11,972 bases of DNA, taken from assembly GCA_945927915.1 (NCBI GenBank), contig CAMEMX010000030.1, positions 1 to 11,972 of the forward strand. The letters run 5' to 3'. The notes below the pieces were generated by a model. The model saw only the letters and a list, made by a program, of their open reading frames with translations, did not search any database and was not told the origin of the DNA. Numbering within the stretch: position 1 is the stretch's first letter; every line of letters starts with the position of its first letter. A program made the position numbers and the translations under genes. This stretch comes from an uncultured Clostridia bacterium (GTDB lineage: Bacteria > Bacillota > Clostridia > Oscillospirales > Oscillospiraceae). This document shows positions 1 to 7,383 of the stretch, in pieces.

Positions 1-474
1 GGGCACTGTCTGCTCGTGCGTTTCGTCTCCGGAGGATACCACCGTTTCCACCGGGGCGTTGCGGGGTATGCCGAACAGATCGCACAGATACCAGCCGATC
101 GTCGTGCCGAACAGCGTGCTGAAGGTTCTGGAAAGCCAATGCTCCCCGCTCTTATCGTTCCAGCCCTTGAACGTTTTGTCCGCTTCCTGCAATGCCTCGG
201 GGCAATCGGTAAGGCGCTTTTGCAGGGAGGCCAGATTTGCCGCGACTGCTTCCAGCTCGCAGGCGATGCTCTCTGCCTCCTCCGCAGCGTTTGACAGGAA
301 CCGGACGCCGTAGCTGTTGCGCACATTGTGCTGCATCGTCGATGCAATATCATACAGTGAGGTCGCGGCAAAGAGAGAATCGGACGAGCGCGTCACGGTT
401 TCGAGCAGCGAGACCGCCTTTTTGATATTCTTTGTGCTTATTTCGTCGTCCTGCAGGAAAATCTTATCCGCCAT
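1..474 (-). CDS. Candidate T7SS substrate, N-terminal part (cut by left edge)
   Basis: I do not recognise this family. The frame is open for 158 codons from the ATG at 474-472 to the window edge, so only the N-terminus is visible. It begins MADKIFLQDDEIS. Residues of about 10-105 look mostly alpha-helical, with heptad-like leucine, alanine and glutamate spacing, as in the helical N-terminal domains of WXG100 and LXG-type substrates. A tryptophan-containing stretch follows (GWNDKSGEHW, about residues 104-113), then a hydrophobic segment with GTTIGWYLCDLFGIP (about 123-137), then a polar stretch. A GGAGGA ribosome site lies 6 nt before the ATG, and only 12 nt separate this gene from the WXG100 stop codon. 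Position directly after the WXG100 gene suggests a T7SS effector, or a partner co-secreted with the WXG100 protein; this is inference. It could instead be a structural accessory protein. No toxin domain is visible because the C-terminus is missing. Confidence 0.72.
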   Translation of the reverse strand, partial: MADKIFLQDDEISTKNIKKAVSLLETVTRSSDSLFAATSLYDIASTMQHNVRNSYGVRFLSNAAEEAESIACELEAVAANLASLQKRLTDCPEALQEADKTFKGWNDKSGEHWLSRTFSTLFGTTIGWYLCDLFGIPRNAPVETVVSSGDETHEQTVP

Positions 475-480
475 GGCTTT

Positions 481-486
481 TCCTCC
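481..486 (-). promoter_or_regulatory. Ribosome binding site of the left-edge gene
   Basis: On the minus strand GGAGGA lies 6 nt upstream of the ATG at 474. It starts directly after the TGA stop of the WXG100 gene (489-487), so termination and re-initiation are almost in contact. This fixes the start codon and suggests translational coupling of the two proteins. Confidence 0.75.
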
Positions 487-774
487 TCAGGGTTTTGTTT
501 CTTCGGCGGGCCAGGCGGCAGCGGCAGAGGCTGCCTGGCTCTGCACCTGCGCGATCAGCACCTCGATCCTGCCGATCGCGGTCCGGATCCTTGCTTTCTG
601 CGCCGCCAGCGCCTCGACCATGGCATCGGCGGCCTGTCCCTGCCACGCCGCCTCCACGGCGCTGATCTGCGCGGTCAAATCGTTCACGGCCTCCTGACAC
701 TTTGCCTTTACGTCGCTGAGCTCGCTGACGACGCCCGCTGCGCCGTTTTGCATATCCTGCAAGGTATCTGCCAT
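487..774 (-). CDS. WXG100 family protein (EsxA-like T7SS substrate)
   Basis: A 95-residue protein, the usual size for WXG100 (ESAT-6-like) proteins, which are small helical hairpins secreted as dimers by type VII systems through EssC/EccC. The defining W-x-G turn is visible as W44-Q45-G46 (AAWQGQAAD), near the middle and flanked by two long alanine- and glutamine-rich helices (about residues 5-40 and 47-82). There is no signal peptide or membrane segment. The tail is short (AAAAWPAEETKP), and I do not see a clear C-terminal Y-x3-D/E export signal, so the signal may be supplied by a partner, possibly the protein encoded just downstream. A GGAGGA site (782-787) sits 7 nt before the ATG. The gap to the upstream YukD-like stop is 15 nt. 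The family assignment is firm; the secretion role comes from family knowledge and the neighbouring essC. Confidence 0.92.
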   Translation of the reverse strand: MADTLQDMQNGAAGVVSELSDVKAKCQEAVNDLTAQISAVEAAWQGQAADAMVEALAAQKARIRTAIGRIEVLIAQVQSQAASAAAAWPAEETKP

Positions 775-789
775 CGTTCGTTCCTCCGA

Positions 790-1065
790 TCATCCGCGCT
801 CCCGGAAGGAGCCTTTTTTCTCTGTGACGGTCAGAAAATCCCCGTCGCAGATCCCGTAGTCAAGCAGGCAGGCCGCCTCATCCGGCAGGTACTGCCCGTT
901 ATGTACGAGCCACAGCCCGTGCATATGGCTGAACCGGGCGGGCTCCATGGCCTGCAGCGCGCTCAGCAGCCGCCCGGAAAGCAGCCCGACAGGCATCCGG
1001 CACGGCAGCTCCATATCCGCCGCGCGTCCGCCGAACTGCACCGTGACGATGATGCTATGCTTCAT
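790..1065 (-). CDS. yukD: YukD/EsaB ubiquitin-like T7SS accessory protein
   Basis: A 91-residue cytosolic protein of the YukD/EsaB family, which has a ubiquitin fold and is a conserved accessory component of Firmicutes type VII systems. Visible family features are the first beta strand SIIVTVQF, the D-x-E-L-P motif (D17-M-E-L-P21) followed by M-P-V, the LWLVHNGQYL strand pair, and the C-terminal D74-G75-D76 before FLTV. The start was set at the ATG at 1065, because GGAGG (1074-1078) lies 8 nt upstream. A possible GTG three codons earlier would overlap that ribosome site. The start overlaps the last 11 nt of the upstream EspG-like gene, which implies translational coupling. A basic tail (KKGSFRERG) follows the core fold. 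The molecular role of the family is still poorly defined; in characterised systems its loss reduces secretion. Confidence 0.88.
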   Translation of the reverse strand: MKHSIIVTVQFGGRAADMELPCRMPVGLLSGRLLSALQAMEPARFSHMHGLWLVHNGQYLPDEAACLLDYGICDGDFLTVTEKKGSFRERG

Positions 1066-1855
1066 CCGCCGCACCTCCTCCGGAGAAAAAGCCGTCCAGC
1101 AGCGCGAAGAGCCTCTCCTTCAGCCGCTGCTCCGGGATGTCCGCAAACGCTGCGGCGCTGCGATAGTCCTCCATTGCCGGCTCGATCAGCAGATACCCCT
1201 CCCCGTCCACGGAAAACATACAATGCCCGCAGACCGGCGGCTGCACGGTTTGGTCAACGGTGATGACGGAAAAGACGGAGGTGTTTTCCAAAAGCGCGTT
1301 GGCGATGATCCGCGAGGCGTCCTCATCCGCGCCCTGCCGGCGCAGCAGGAGGGCTGCGCCGTCGAAATCGTTGCTTTTTGCGCAGCGCTTAGCCTTTTTC
1401 AGCGCTGTCTGCGTGAGTTTCGTCGTCTTTTCCGGGCGGCTCTTCCCGCTCCACGGAATACTGTGCAGCAGACGTTTTTCCACCTCGCCGCGCCGCAGCA
1501 CCGACAGGCGGTAGGTTTTGTTCCGCACGTCGGCAAGCAGAAAGCGGTCGCCCCGTTTCCATACGATCAGCCTGGACATCCCGGCCTCACGCGAGCGCGA
1601 GACGACAGACAGATACCTGCTGCACTCCGTGCAGAAGAGGACGGCCTGCCGCACCTCCCCGTCGAGCGTTGTGTTTCCGTCGAAATCCATGGACAGCAGG
1701 CGCTTTTCCCAGAGTCCGTCTTTCGTTTTTTGGATCGCCGCGCTGCGCTGCGCGGGCGGCAGCCCCGCAAACTCGTCTGCGATCGCATACAGCTTTGCTT
1801 TTTTGCACAGGGCCGCTGCGACGAGCAGCTCCCCTGCGCTGAGCGTTATCGACAT
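1055..1855 (-). CDS. EspG-like T7SS accessory protein (tentative)
   Basis: A 266-residue protein with no signal peptide or membrane segment, so probably cytosolic. The opening resembles EspG-type and related Firmicutes T7SS proteins: TLSAGELLVAAAL, a helical region ending near residue 50 in KDGLWEKRLLS, then DFDGNTTLDGEVRQAVLFC. This matches the EspG pattern of a leucine-rich first helix followed by a small winged-helix-like unit with 'L...G.L..D..G.L' spacing. A beta-rich part follows (about 94-122, with RLIVWKRGDRFLLADV), then helices (about 145-190), another strand region, and a final helix (about 240-257). In mycobacteria EspG binds PE/PPE substrates as a chaperone; a similar role here is inference. 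Two CxxC pairs are present, C75-C78 and C209-C212, and may bind metal. The gene starts 6 nt after the essC stop and its last 11 nt overlap yukD. The position is secure; the family call is moderate. Confidence 0.62.
   Translation of the reverse strand: MSITLSAGELLVAAALCKKAKLYAIADEFAGLPPAQRSAAIQKTKDGLWEKRLLSMDFDGNTTLDGEVRQAVLFCTECSRYLSVVSRSREAGMSRLIVWKRGDRFLLADVRNKTYRLSVLRRGEVEKRLLHSIPWSGKSRPEKTTKLTQTALKKAKRCAKSNDFDGAALLLRRQGADEDASRIIANALLENTSVFSVITVDQTVQPPVCGHCMFSVDGEGYLLIEPAMEDYRSAAAFADIPEQRLKERLFALLDGFFSGGGAADEA
1074..1078 (-). promoter_or_regulatory. Ribosome binding site deciding the yukD start
   Basis: GGAGG on the minus strand, 8 nt before the ATG at 1065 and inside the 3' end of the upstream gene. 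It overlaps the alternative GTG at 1074-1072, which argues against the longer reading frame. Confidence 0.7.
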
Positions 1856-1861
1856 CCGAAC

Positions 1862-1869
1862 TCACCTCC
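1862..1869 (-). promoter_or_regulatory. Ribosome binding site containing the essC stop codon
   Basis: GGAGGTGA on the minus strand. Its last three bases are the TGA stop of essC, and the ATG of the next gene follows 6 nt later at 1855. Ribosomes finishing essC therefore sit on the site used to start the EspG-like gene, which points to coupled translation. Confidence 0.75.
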
Positions 1870-4800
1870 GTGCGGATCGATCCAGCATGAACTGAACGCG
1901 CCGGGCGGTCTGTCCCTGCACGACATAGCCCTCGCGCTCGTTTACGACGGCGCTTTTTTCGCTGTAGCTCAGTCTGACCTGCGCGATGCCGTGGTCGTTC
2001 AGGCAGCCGCCGAGCAAAAGAAGCTGCCGGTCGGTCGAGGCGGCGGTGACAAAGGGCTCGCCCTTCGCGCGGAAGACGGAAAGCGCCGTCGCATCGCCCG
2101 CGGCAAGCAGATAGACCCGCAGGCCGTCACAGAGCTTGGAGATCGCTTCCAGCCGGCTGACCGTCTTGTCGTTTACCTGCGAATAAAACGCGGAAAAATC
2201 GTCGATCAGCACGATGATCGGCGCGAAGCCCTCTCTTTCTTCGACCGGCTGCTCGCTGCGCCCGCGCAGGACGGGCATCAGGCGGTCAAAAAAGGCGTGG
2301 ATCTCTTCGGCGGTCGTCGCATGATCCGCCGCCTCTGCCCGCAGGTCCGCCGGCGCCGACGCAGCGACGTCGAGCAGATGCAGCGTACCGCCCAGCTTCT
2401 GCTTCATCTGCCTGCCCAGCATATAGAGCGTCCGGCTCTTGCCGCTGTGCGGCGTGCCGGAAATGATGAGATAATACTGCTTTTGATGATCGAAGCAGAC
2501 CGGCTCGATGGTGGCGGTGTCAAGCCCGCAGACGATGCCGCTGCTTTCGATGCTGCCGTAGGGGATCTCCTGCGGCATCTGCGGGATCTTCCTTGCGCAT
2601 ACGCCGCGCCAGCGCTCCGCCAGATGCTCCGCCTGCAGGCGGATGTTGCGGTCGATCTCGGCATCCGTCTCGCCCGCGGCGGGCAGCGCGGCCTGAAACA
2701 GCAGGGCGGGCGAGTGCTTTGCCAGACCCCGGCCCGGAATGTCCTCCGGCGTTATGCCGTTCGTCTTTCCGACGATCCCGCTGTAGTCGGCGCGATCCGC
2801 CATTTGCAGGGCATATGCCATCTTGATATTGGGCTGCATTTTGTAAGGGATGCCGGTCGCGCCGGTCGTCGTCGCAGCCAGATAGACGCCGTAGTTCGCG
2901 CCCGACTGCGTCAGCGCGAGCAGGAAGGCATCCAGCGCCGGGTGCGCCGCCGGCGCGGCGTTGATCTGATCCACCACGAGCAGAATATAGGGCAGGCTCT
3001 GCGCACACTCCTGCCGATACGCCCGGATGCTGCCGACCCCCGCCGCGGAAAAGAGCTTCTTCCTGCGCTCGATCTCGTCGAGCAGCATGCTTGCCAGCCG
3101 CCCGATCCGCTCAGCATCGCCGAGCTCCACGATGCCGCCCACATGAGGCAGCCCCGCAAAGCAGCGCATATTCATGCCGCCGAGATCCATGAGGTAGAGA
3201 TTGACGTCCTGCGGGGCGTATTGCAACGCCGCAGACATCACCAGCGTCTTGAGCAGCGTGGTCTTGCCCGTGACCGGCGCGCCGTAGATCGCAATGTGCC
3301 CCTGCTCGGAAAAGCGCATGGCAAGCGGATACTGCGCCTGGCGCTTCGGGTCGTCCACCTTGCCGACGATCACGGAGAATTCCTTCGTGGGGAAAGCGCT
3401 TCCCGCCTCACGCAGAAGCGCGTCCACCGCGATCCTGGCAGGCAGAGGCTCCGACCAGACACGCGCGGCGGCAGGGATGTGGTGCTTCCTTGCGTATTGC
3501 GCAATATAAGCCACCGCCGCGTCGATCTCCGTTGTCCCGTTCCGGTCCTTCTGCCCTGCGGCGGCATCGGAGAAATACCTGCGGTTTCCCGCAAGATCGA
3601 CCGTGGCGAGCTTGACGCGGTCGGCGGAATAGTCCTTTCCGGCAGCATAGGGCGCGCCGCTCCAGAAGCTCTGCACCTGCACCAGAAAGTCCGAGCTGTT
3701 GTTGTTGACGCGGACATATGCCCTGCCGGGGCGGGTGATCTGCGCGGCGTCCGGGATGCCGAGCAGCTCCTTGCTGGCGGAGGCAGAGGCGACCTTGAGG
3801 CACCATTTGAAATGGGAATTCTCCTTGATCGCCTGGCTCGCCTCGTTGCCGGGCTGCTGCGTCGCAAGGATGAACCAGATCCCCTCGGATCTGCCCTTGG
3901 CGAAGCTGCTTTCCACCCATTTCATAAACTCCGGGAAGGTCTTTTTGAACTCCGCGAACTCATCAATGATGACGAACAGGATGGGCAGTCGCTCTTTGAT
4001 CTTCCCGCTGTTGCATTTTTTCAGATACGCCTGAATGTTGGAAACGCCGTATTGATCGAACAGCTTTTCCCTGCGGGTCAGCTCGTATTCCAGCGCCTCC
4101 TTGTTGCGCCGGATGTCTCTGTCGATGTTGGAGATCGTGCCGGCGAGATGCGGCAGGTCGACAAACGGTGTGATCAGCCCGGTTCCCTTGAAGTCGATGA
4201 GGATGAACGAAATGTCCTGCGGCGAGAAATGCATCGCCATGGAGAGGATCCAGCTTTGCAGCATTTCGGATTTGCCGGAGCCGGGCATTCCGCCCACCAG
4301 ACCGTGAACACCGTGTTTTCCGTCCAGTATATCGAACGAGAACACCTTGCCGGACTCGTCGACGCCGACCGGCACGGCAAGGGAGGTGTCCGTCCGCGCG
4401 CTGCTCCATGCGGCGCCGAGGTCATAGTCCTCGATGCGCTTGAGCCGATAGCCCTCAAAAAAGCTGACGGCGTTGGGGATCGTGTGCTTTTCCGCGCTCT
4501 CGGAGAGCCGGAGCGGCGCCAGCGCTCTGGCAAAGCCGTCGCAGGCGGCGTGGTCGAACCGATCGCGCCGGAATGTCTGCCGCCGGTCGGCATCGTCGCG
4601 CGGGTAGAAAACGCCCCCGGAGGCGGCGACCTCCACGACCGCGCTGCACTCCTTCGGCAGCTGCGCGACAGACCGGCAAAGAAAGATCACCCGGATGCCC
4701 GGATCCGACGGGGCGGAAAGCTGCTCGTAGATCTGATTCCCCGCAAGAAGCTCGGGCGCCGCGACGATCAGAAGATACCGCGGTCTGCCGCCCGCTGCGC

Positions 4801-5995
4801 CATAGCCCGTGTGCGGCGCGTTCTTTGCGCGCGCGTGCAGCACGGAGAGCAGCTTCTCCCGCAGGATGCTCGCCTGCGCCTGCGTTGCCGCCAGATAGCG
4901 CAGGTCGTCCTCGTCGCTGTGCGTGTGCGGGAGCCAGCGCACCCAGTCCCAGCCGTCCCGGTCCGCCTCGGAGAAAATGACGCAGAGCTTCAGATCCTCG
5001 TACGAATGCAGCGCCGCAAGCTGCACCGCGACCTCCTGCGCCAGTTGATTTGCGGCATCCTTCGGCCCGACAAAGCCGACCAGCCTGTCCTCCGGGCCGA
5101 TCAGCACGGGAGCGTCCGCGATCCGCTTTCCTTCCGCGCCGAGGCACTCAGCCTGCTCCTCCAACGGGTCGTCGGTCATGGAAAGGACATCCCTCGTCCA
5201 CACCGCCGTGACCGCCGCGGGGACATCGCCCGTGCCGATGCGGAACGCGCCGAAGTCCGGGTCGTCAAAGCGTCGCTCCCACAGGCTCCGGCTGCGCTTT
5301 GCCGCGATGCGGACGCACTCCTGCGCGGAAGGATTCTCCTGCAGAAGAACGCTCCGCTGCTCATCGGCCGCCGCGGCGACCTGCTCCCGTATGCTCTGCA
5401 GGTAAGCGGTGTAGACCTCTTCCCGCTTTGCGCTCAGGCGTGTATGCTTCTTTTTTTGCTGCAGGTAGCTGACGACGGATACGACGACCGAGATCACCTG
5501 CATCGGGATCATAAAGAACAGGTAGGTGGAGACGCCGCCGGAGAGGACGGAGACGACGACCAGAACGGCTGCCATCAGCACGGGCGGGAGCAGGATTGTC
5601 AGCCAGTTGAATTCCGGCGTTCCGTTCGCCGCCGGCGGACGCCGGATCGTGATCGTCTCGCGGCGGAGCGTCGTCTGGAAGCGCGGCGAGCGGTTGAAGC
5701 GGTTGGCAGCGCCGCCGTCAAGCGCCCTGGCGTGCGGCGGCAGTCCCGCGGGTGGCTCCGCCGCCCATATGTCCCCTGCCGCGTCGGCGTTCGCTGCCGC
5801 TGTGCCGTCCAGATCGGCGGGCGCGTGCCACAATGTGTCCGAAGGCGGGTCTTCTTTTCGGGGCGCGGTCTTTCTGACGGTCCCGACAAGAGAGCCTGTC
5901 AGCTTTCCTCCGGCGGCGCCTTTTTTCACGGGCGCGCAGTCCGGGCAGAGGCCGCTGCCCTCGCGGAGTTCTTTTCCGCATCTGTTACAGTACAT
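1862..5995 (-). CDS. essC: EssC/YukBA-type T7SS ATPase with N-terminal zinc ribbon
   Basis: The membrane-anchored motor of type VII secretion, 1377 residues, with three tandem FtsK/SpoIIIE ATPase domains. A zinc ribbon (C3, C6, C17, C20) and a roughly 100-residue low-complexity linker precede two membrane segments (about 131-152 and 158-178). Staphylococcal and Bacillus EssC normally carry FHA domains here, and I see none. A basic helical region and a middle domain lead to domain 1 (Walker A GMPGSGKS, K575; Walker B VIID678-E679; ATQQPG sensor-like motif), domain 2 (GAPVTGKT, K911; Walker B LLVVD1009-Q1010) and domain 3 (GTPHSGKS, K1186; Walker B IVLID1265-D1266). All three Walker lysines are intact. 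The usual second acidic residue is glutamine in domain 2 and aspartate in domain 3, so domain 1 is the best candidate for the main hydrolytic site. By family knowledge the C-terminal domain binds WXG100 export signals. A GGAG (6004-6007) sits 8 nt before the ATG. Confidence 0.95.
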   Translation of the reverse strand: MYCNRCGKELREGSGLCPDCAPVKKGAAGGKLTGSLVGTVRKTAPRKEDPPSDTLWHAPADLDGTAAANADAAGDIWAAEPPAGLPPHARALDGGAANRFNRSPRFQTTLRRETITIRRPPAANGTPEFNWLTILLPPVLMAAVLVVVSVLSGGVSTYLFFMIPMQVISVVVSVVSYLQQKKKHTRLSAKREEVYTAYLQSIREQVAAAADEQRSVLLQENPSAQECVRIAAKRSRSLWERRFDDPDFGAFRIGTGDVPAAVTAVWTRDVLSMTDDPLEEQAECLGAEGKRIADAPVLIGPEDRLVGFVGPKDAANQLAQEVAVQLAALHSYEDLKLCVIFSEADRDGWDWVRWLPHTHSDEDDLRYLAATQAQASILREKLLSVLHARAKNAPHTGYGAAGGRPRYLLIVAAPELLAGNQIYEQLSAPSDPGIRVIFLCRSVAQLPKECSAVVEVAASGGVFYPRDDADRRQTFRRDRFDHAACDGFARALAPLRLSESAEKHTIPNAVSFFEGYRLKRIEDYDLGAAWSSARTDTSLAVPVGVDESGKVFSFDILDGKHGVHGLVGGMPGSGKSEMLQSWILSMAMHFSPQDISFILIDFKGTGLITPFVDLPHLAGTISNIDRDIRRNKEALEYELTRREKLFDQYGVSNIQAYLKKCNSGKIKERLPILFVIIDEFAEFKKTFPEFMKWVESSFAKGRSEGIWFILATQQPGNEASQAIKENSHFKWCLKVASASASKELLGIPDAAQITRPGRAYVRVNNNSSDFLVQVQSFWSGAPYAAGKDYSADRVKLATVDLAGNRRYFSDAAAGQKDRNGTTEIDAAVAYIAQYARKHHIPAAARVWSEPLPARIAVDALLREAGSAFPTKEFSVIVGKVDDPKRQAQYPLAMRFSEQGHIAIYGAPVTGKTTLLKTLVMSAALQYAPQDVNLYLMDLGGMNMRCFAGLPHVGGIVELGDAERIGRLASMLLDEIERRKKLFSAAGVGSIRAYRQECAQSLPYILLVVDQINAAPAAHPALDAFLLALTQSGANYGVYLAATTTGATGIPYKMQPNIKMAYALQMADRADYSGIVGKTNGITPEDIPGRGLAKHSPALLFQAALPAAGETDAEIDRNIRLQAEHLAERWRGVCARKIPQMPQEIPYGSIESSGIVCGLDTATIEPVCFDHQKQYYLIISGTPHSGKSRTLYMLGRQMKQKLGGTLHLLDVAASAPADLRAEAADHATTAEEIHAFFDRLMPVLRGRSEQPVEEREGFAPIIVLIDDFSAFYSQVNDKTVSRLEAISKLCDGLRVYLLAAGDATALSVFRAKGEPFVTAASTDRQLLLLGGCLNDHGIAQVRLSYSEKSAVVNEREGYVVQGQTARRVQFMLDRSARR

Positions 5996-6028
5996 ACGAT
6001 CTGCTCCATGTTTCGGGCCGGCAACGCA

Positions 6029-7327
6029 TCAGTCTTCCGCGATCCTGAGCCAGTAGTCAAGCTGCTCCATGTCGATCTCCGTGCTGCCGATGTCGCTGAA
6101 ATCCAGCGTGATGCGCAGGGAATCGTTGCGCTCCTGCGTGATGATGACGGCAGAGGTCAAATAGTTTCCCTCCGTTGTAAATTCCAGATATGCGGATGTA
6201 TTTTCCCGCCGCTGCAAGTATGCAACGCTGTCCTTTATGTCATAATAGTCGTCGATCGACCGGAACGCCGGCTTCACCGTCTCCAGCGCCGCGTACAGGA
6301 ATTGCGGCAGGACGTCGTAATCCAGGTCGAAGCAGAACGTCGTGCTGCCGCCGCGCTCTGAGCAGTAATAGCCGGCGTTTTCCGTCAGCCATTTTTCGTC
6401 GTTCAGCTCCTCCAGAAGGGTGCCGAAGCACTCGCGCAGCGCCTCCGTGTCAATAGATTCCTCGATCCTGCGGAGCGTCCGTCCGCTCGGATCGAGACGA
6501 TCGAGCGCCTCCAGAGGATCCGGCTCGGACAGATCGACGCTGTTATAGACGTCGAAGAACATCTCCACCTCGTCGCTGATGTCCTCCTTATAGACATAGT
6601 CGCTGTTTTTATAAATAATGTATCCCTGATAAATGGCATAGGTGTGTCTGCCGTCGCTGATCACGGCGGTCAGCTCTCTGTCTGCGGGAGAAAACACGAC
6701 CTCGGCAGTGTATTTATCCTCCAGGCTGCCGTCCTCGTAAAGCGATACGCGGACGGAGAAGGACTTGCCGGTCAGCGTGTTTTCCAGCGAGGAGAGGATC
6801 TGTCCGAAGGGGCCGTTCGCGCGCACAAGCGCAACGATCCCGAAGATGCCGAAGACCAGCACGCAGACCGTTGCCAAAGCGATGCAGGAGATCAGCAGCT
6901 TCTTTTTCTTTGCGGAGCGGGGGCGCTTCGGCGTGGACTTCCGCGCAGCCGGCTCGGTCGCGCCGCCGCAGACGGCGCAGAAGCGGTCGCCCGGACGCAG
7001 CTCCGCACCGCAGTGCGGGCATCGTCCGGCTTTCGGCGCGAAGGGCTTCGCATCCGCCGCAGCAGACGTGCCTGCGCCCGTCACCGCCGCACCGGCGGAC
7101 GAAAGAGAGCTTGCAACGCGGACCCCGGATGATGCGCCTGTGTCCGCGCCGGCTGCCGGGGAAGCACCGGATGTCCGCTTCGGCGCGGCGCCGCCCAGAT
7201 CTCCGGGGGCGGAGAAGAAGCCCGCCGCGGAAGGGGCGGCGCTGTCCGGCGCCTCGACCTTTGCGCCGCAGTCCCCGCAAAACGTACTCCCCTCCGCAAG
7301 GATATTTCCACACTGTTTACAGACCAT
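6029..7327 (-). CDS. Double zinc-ribbon, single-pass membrane protein with ectodomain
   Basis: A 432-residue protein not recognised as a named family. It has two zinc ribbons (C3, C6, C17, C20 and C103, C106, C117, C120) joined by an alanine/glycine/serine-rich linker. The linker carries GFFSAPGDLGG (36-46) and VRVASSL (69-75). A very basic stretch (KRPRSAKKKK, about 134-143) precedes one membrane segment (about 144-168), predicting a cytosolic N-terminus. The remaining 260 residues are predicted extracytoplasmic. They start with beta-rich sequence (SFSVRVSLYEDG, YTAEVVFSPADRELTAVISDG, YAIYQGYIIYKN) that loosely recalls LolA/LppX-like lipoprotein folds, continue with acidic helices, and end in strands (SAYLEFTTEGN, LRITLDFSDIG). 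The ATG at 7327 follows GGAGGAAATATC. It lies 33 nt upstream of essC, whose protein has the same zinc ribbon and linker motif, so a role at the secretion machine is likely but inferred. Confidence 0.88.
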   Translation of the reverse strand: MVCKQCGNILAEGSTFCGDCGAKVEAPDSAAPSAAGFFSAPGDLGGAAPKRTSGASPAAGADTGASSGVRVASSLSSAGAAVTGAGTSAAADAKPFAPKAGRCPHCGAELRPGDRFCAVCGGATEPAARKSTPKRPRSAKKKKLLISCIALATVCVLVFGIFGIVALVRANGPFGQILSSLENTLTGKSFSVRVSLYEDGSLEDKYTAEVVFSPADRELTAVISDGRHTYAIYQGYIIYKNSDYVYKEDISDEVEMFFDVYNSVDLSEPDPLEALDRLDPSGRTLRRIEESIDTEALRECFGTLLEELNDEKWLTENAGYYCSERGGSTTFCFDLDYDVLPQFLYAALETVKPAFRSIDDYYDIKDSVAYLQRRENTSAYLEFTTEGNYLTSAVIITQERNDSLRITLDFSDIGSTEIDMEQLDYWLRIAED

Positions 7328-7383
7328 GATATTTCCTCCGTTTATTTTGTAGCATATCTTCTATTGGTTTTTTCTCTTCTTGC

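Noticed and set aside
16..697. Several small plus-strand frames at the left end
   Set aside because: They are shadows of the minus-strand substrate-like and WXG100 genes, which have strong ribosome sites and family features.
790..1074. A longer YukD starting at GTG 1074
   Set aside because: The GTG overlaps the GGAGG ribosome site; the ATG at 1065 has correct 8-nt spacing and the family's N-terminal strand begins just after it.
947..6361. A 1804-codon open frame on the plus strand
   Set aside because: It lies antisense to essC and the genes either side of it, has no recognisable domain, is rich in arginine and other residues expected from GC-rich complement sequence, and crosses several gene boundaries. 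It is open because the opposed genes avoid certain codons.
7328..7383. Promoter or terminator in the 56-bp gap between the 7384-8655 and 6029-7327 genes
   Set aside because: The gap is AT-rich, but no -35/-10 pair with reasonable spacing and no stable stem were seen; only the ribosome site is supported.
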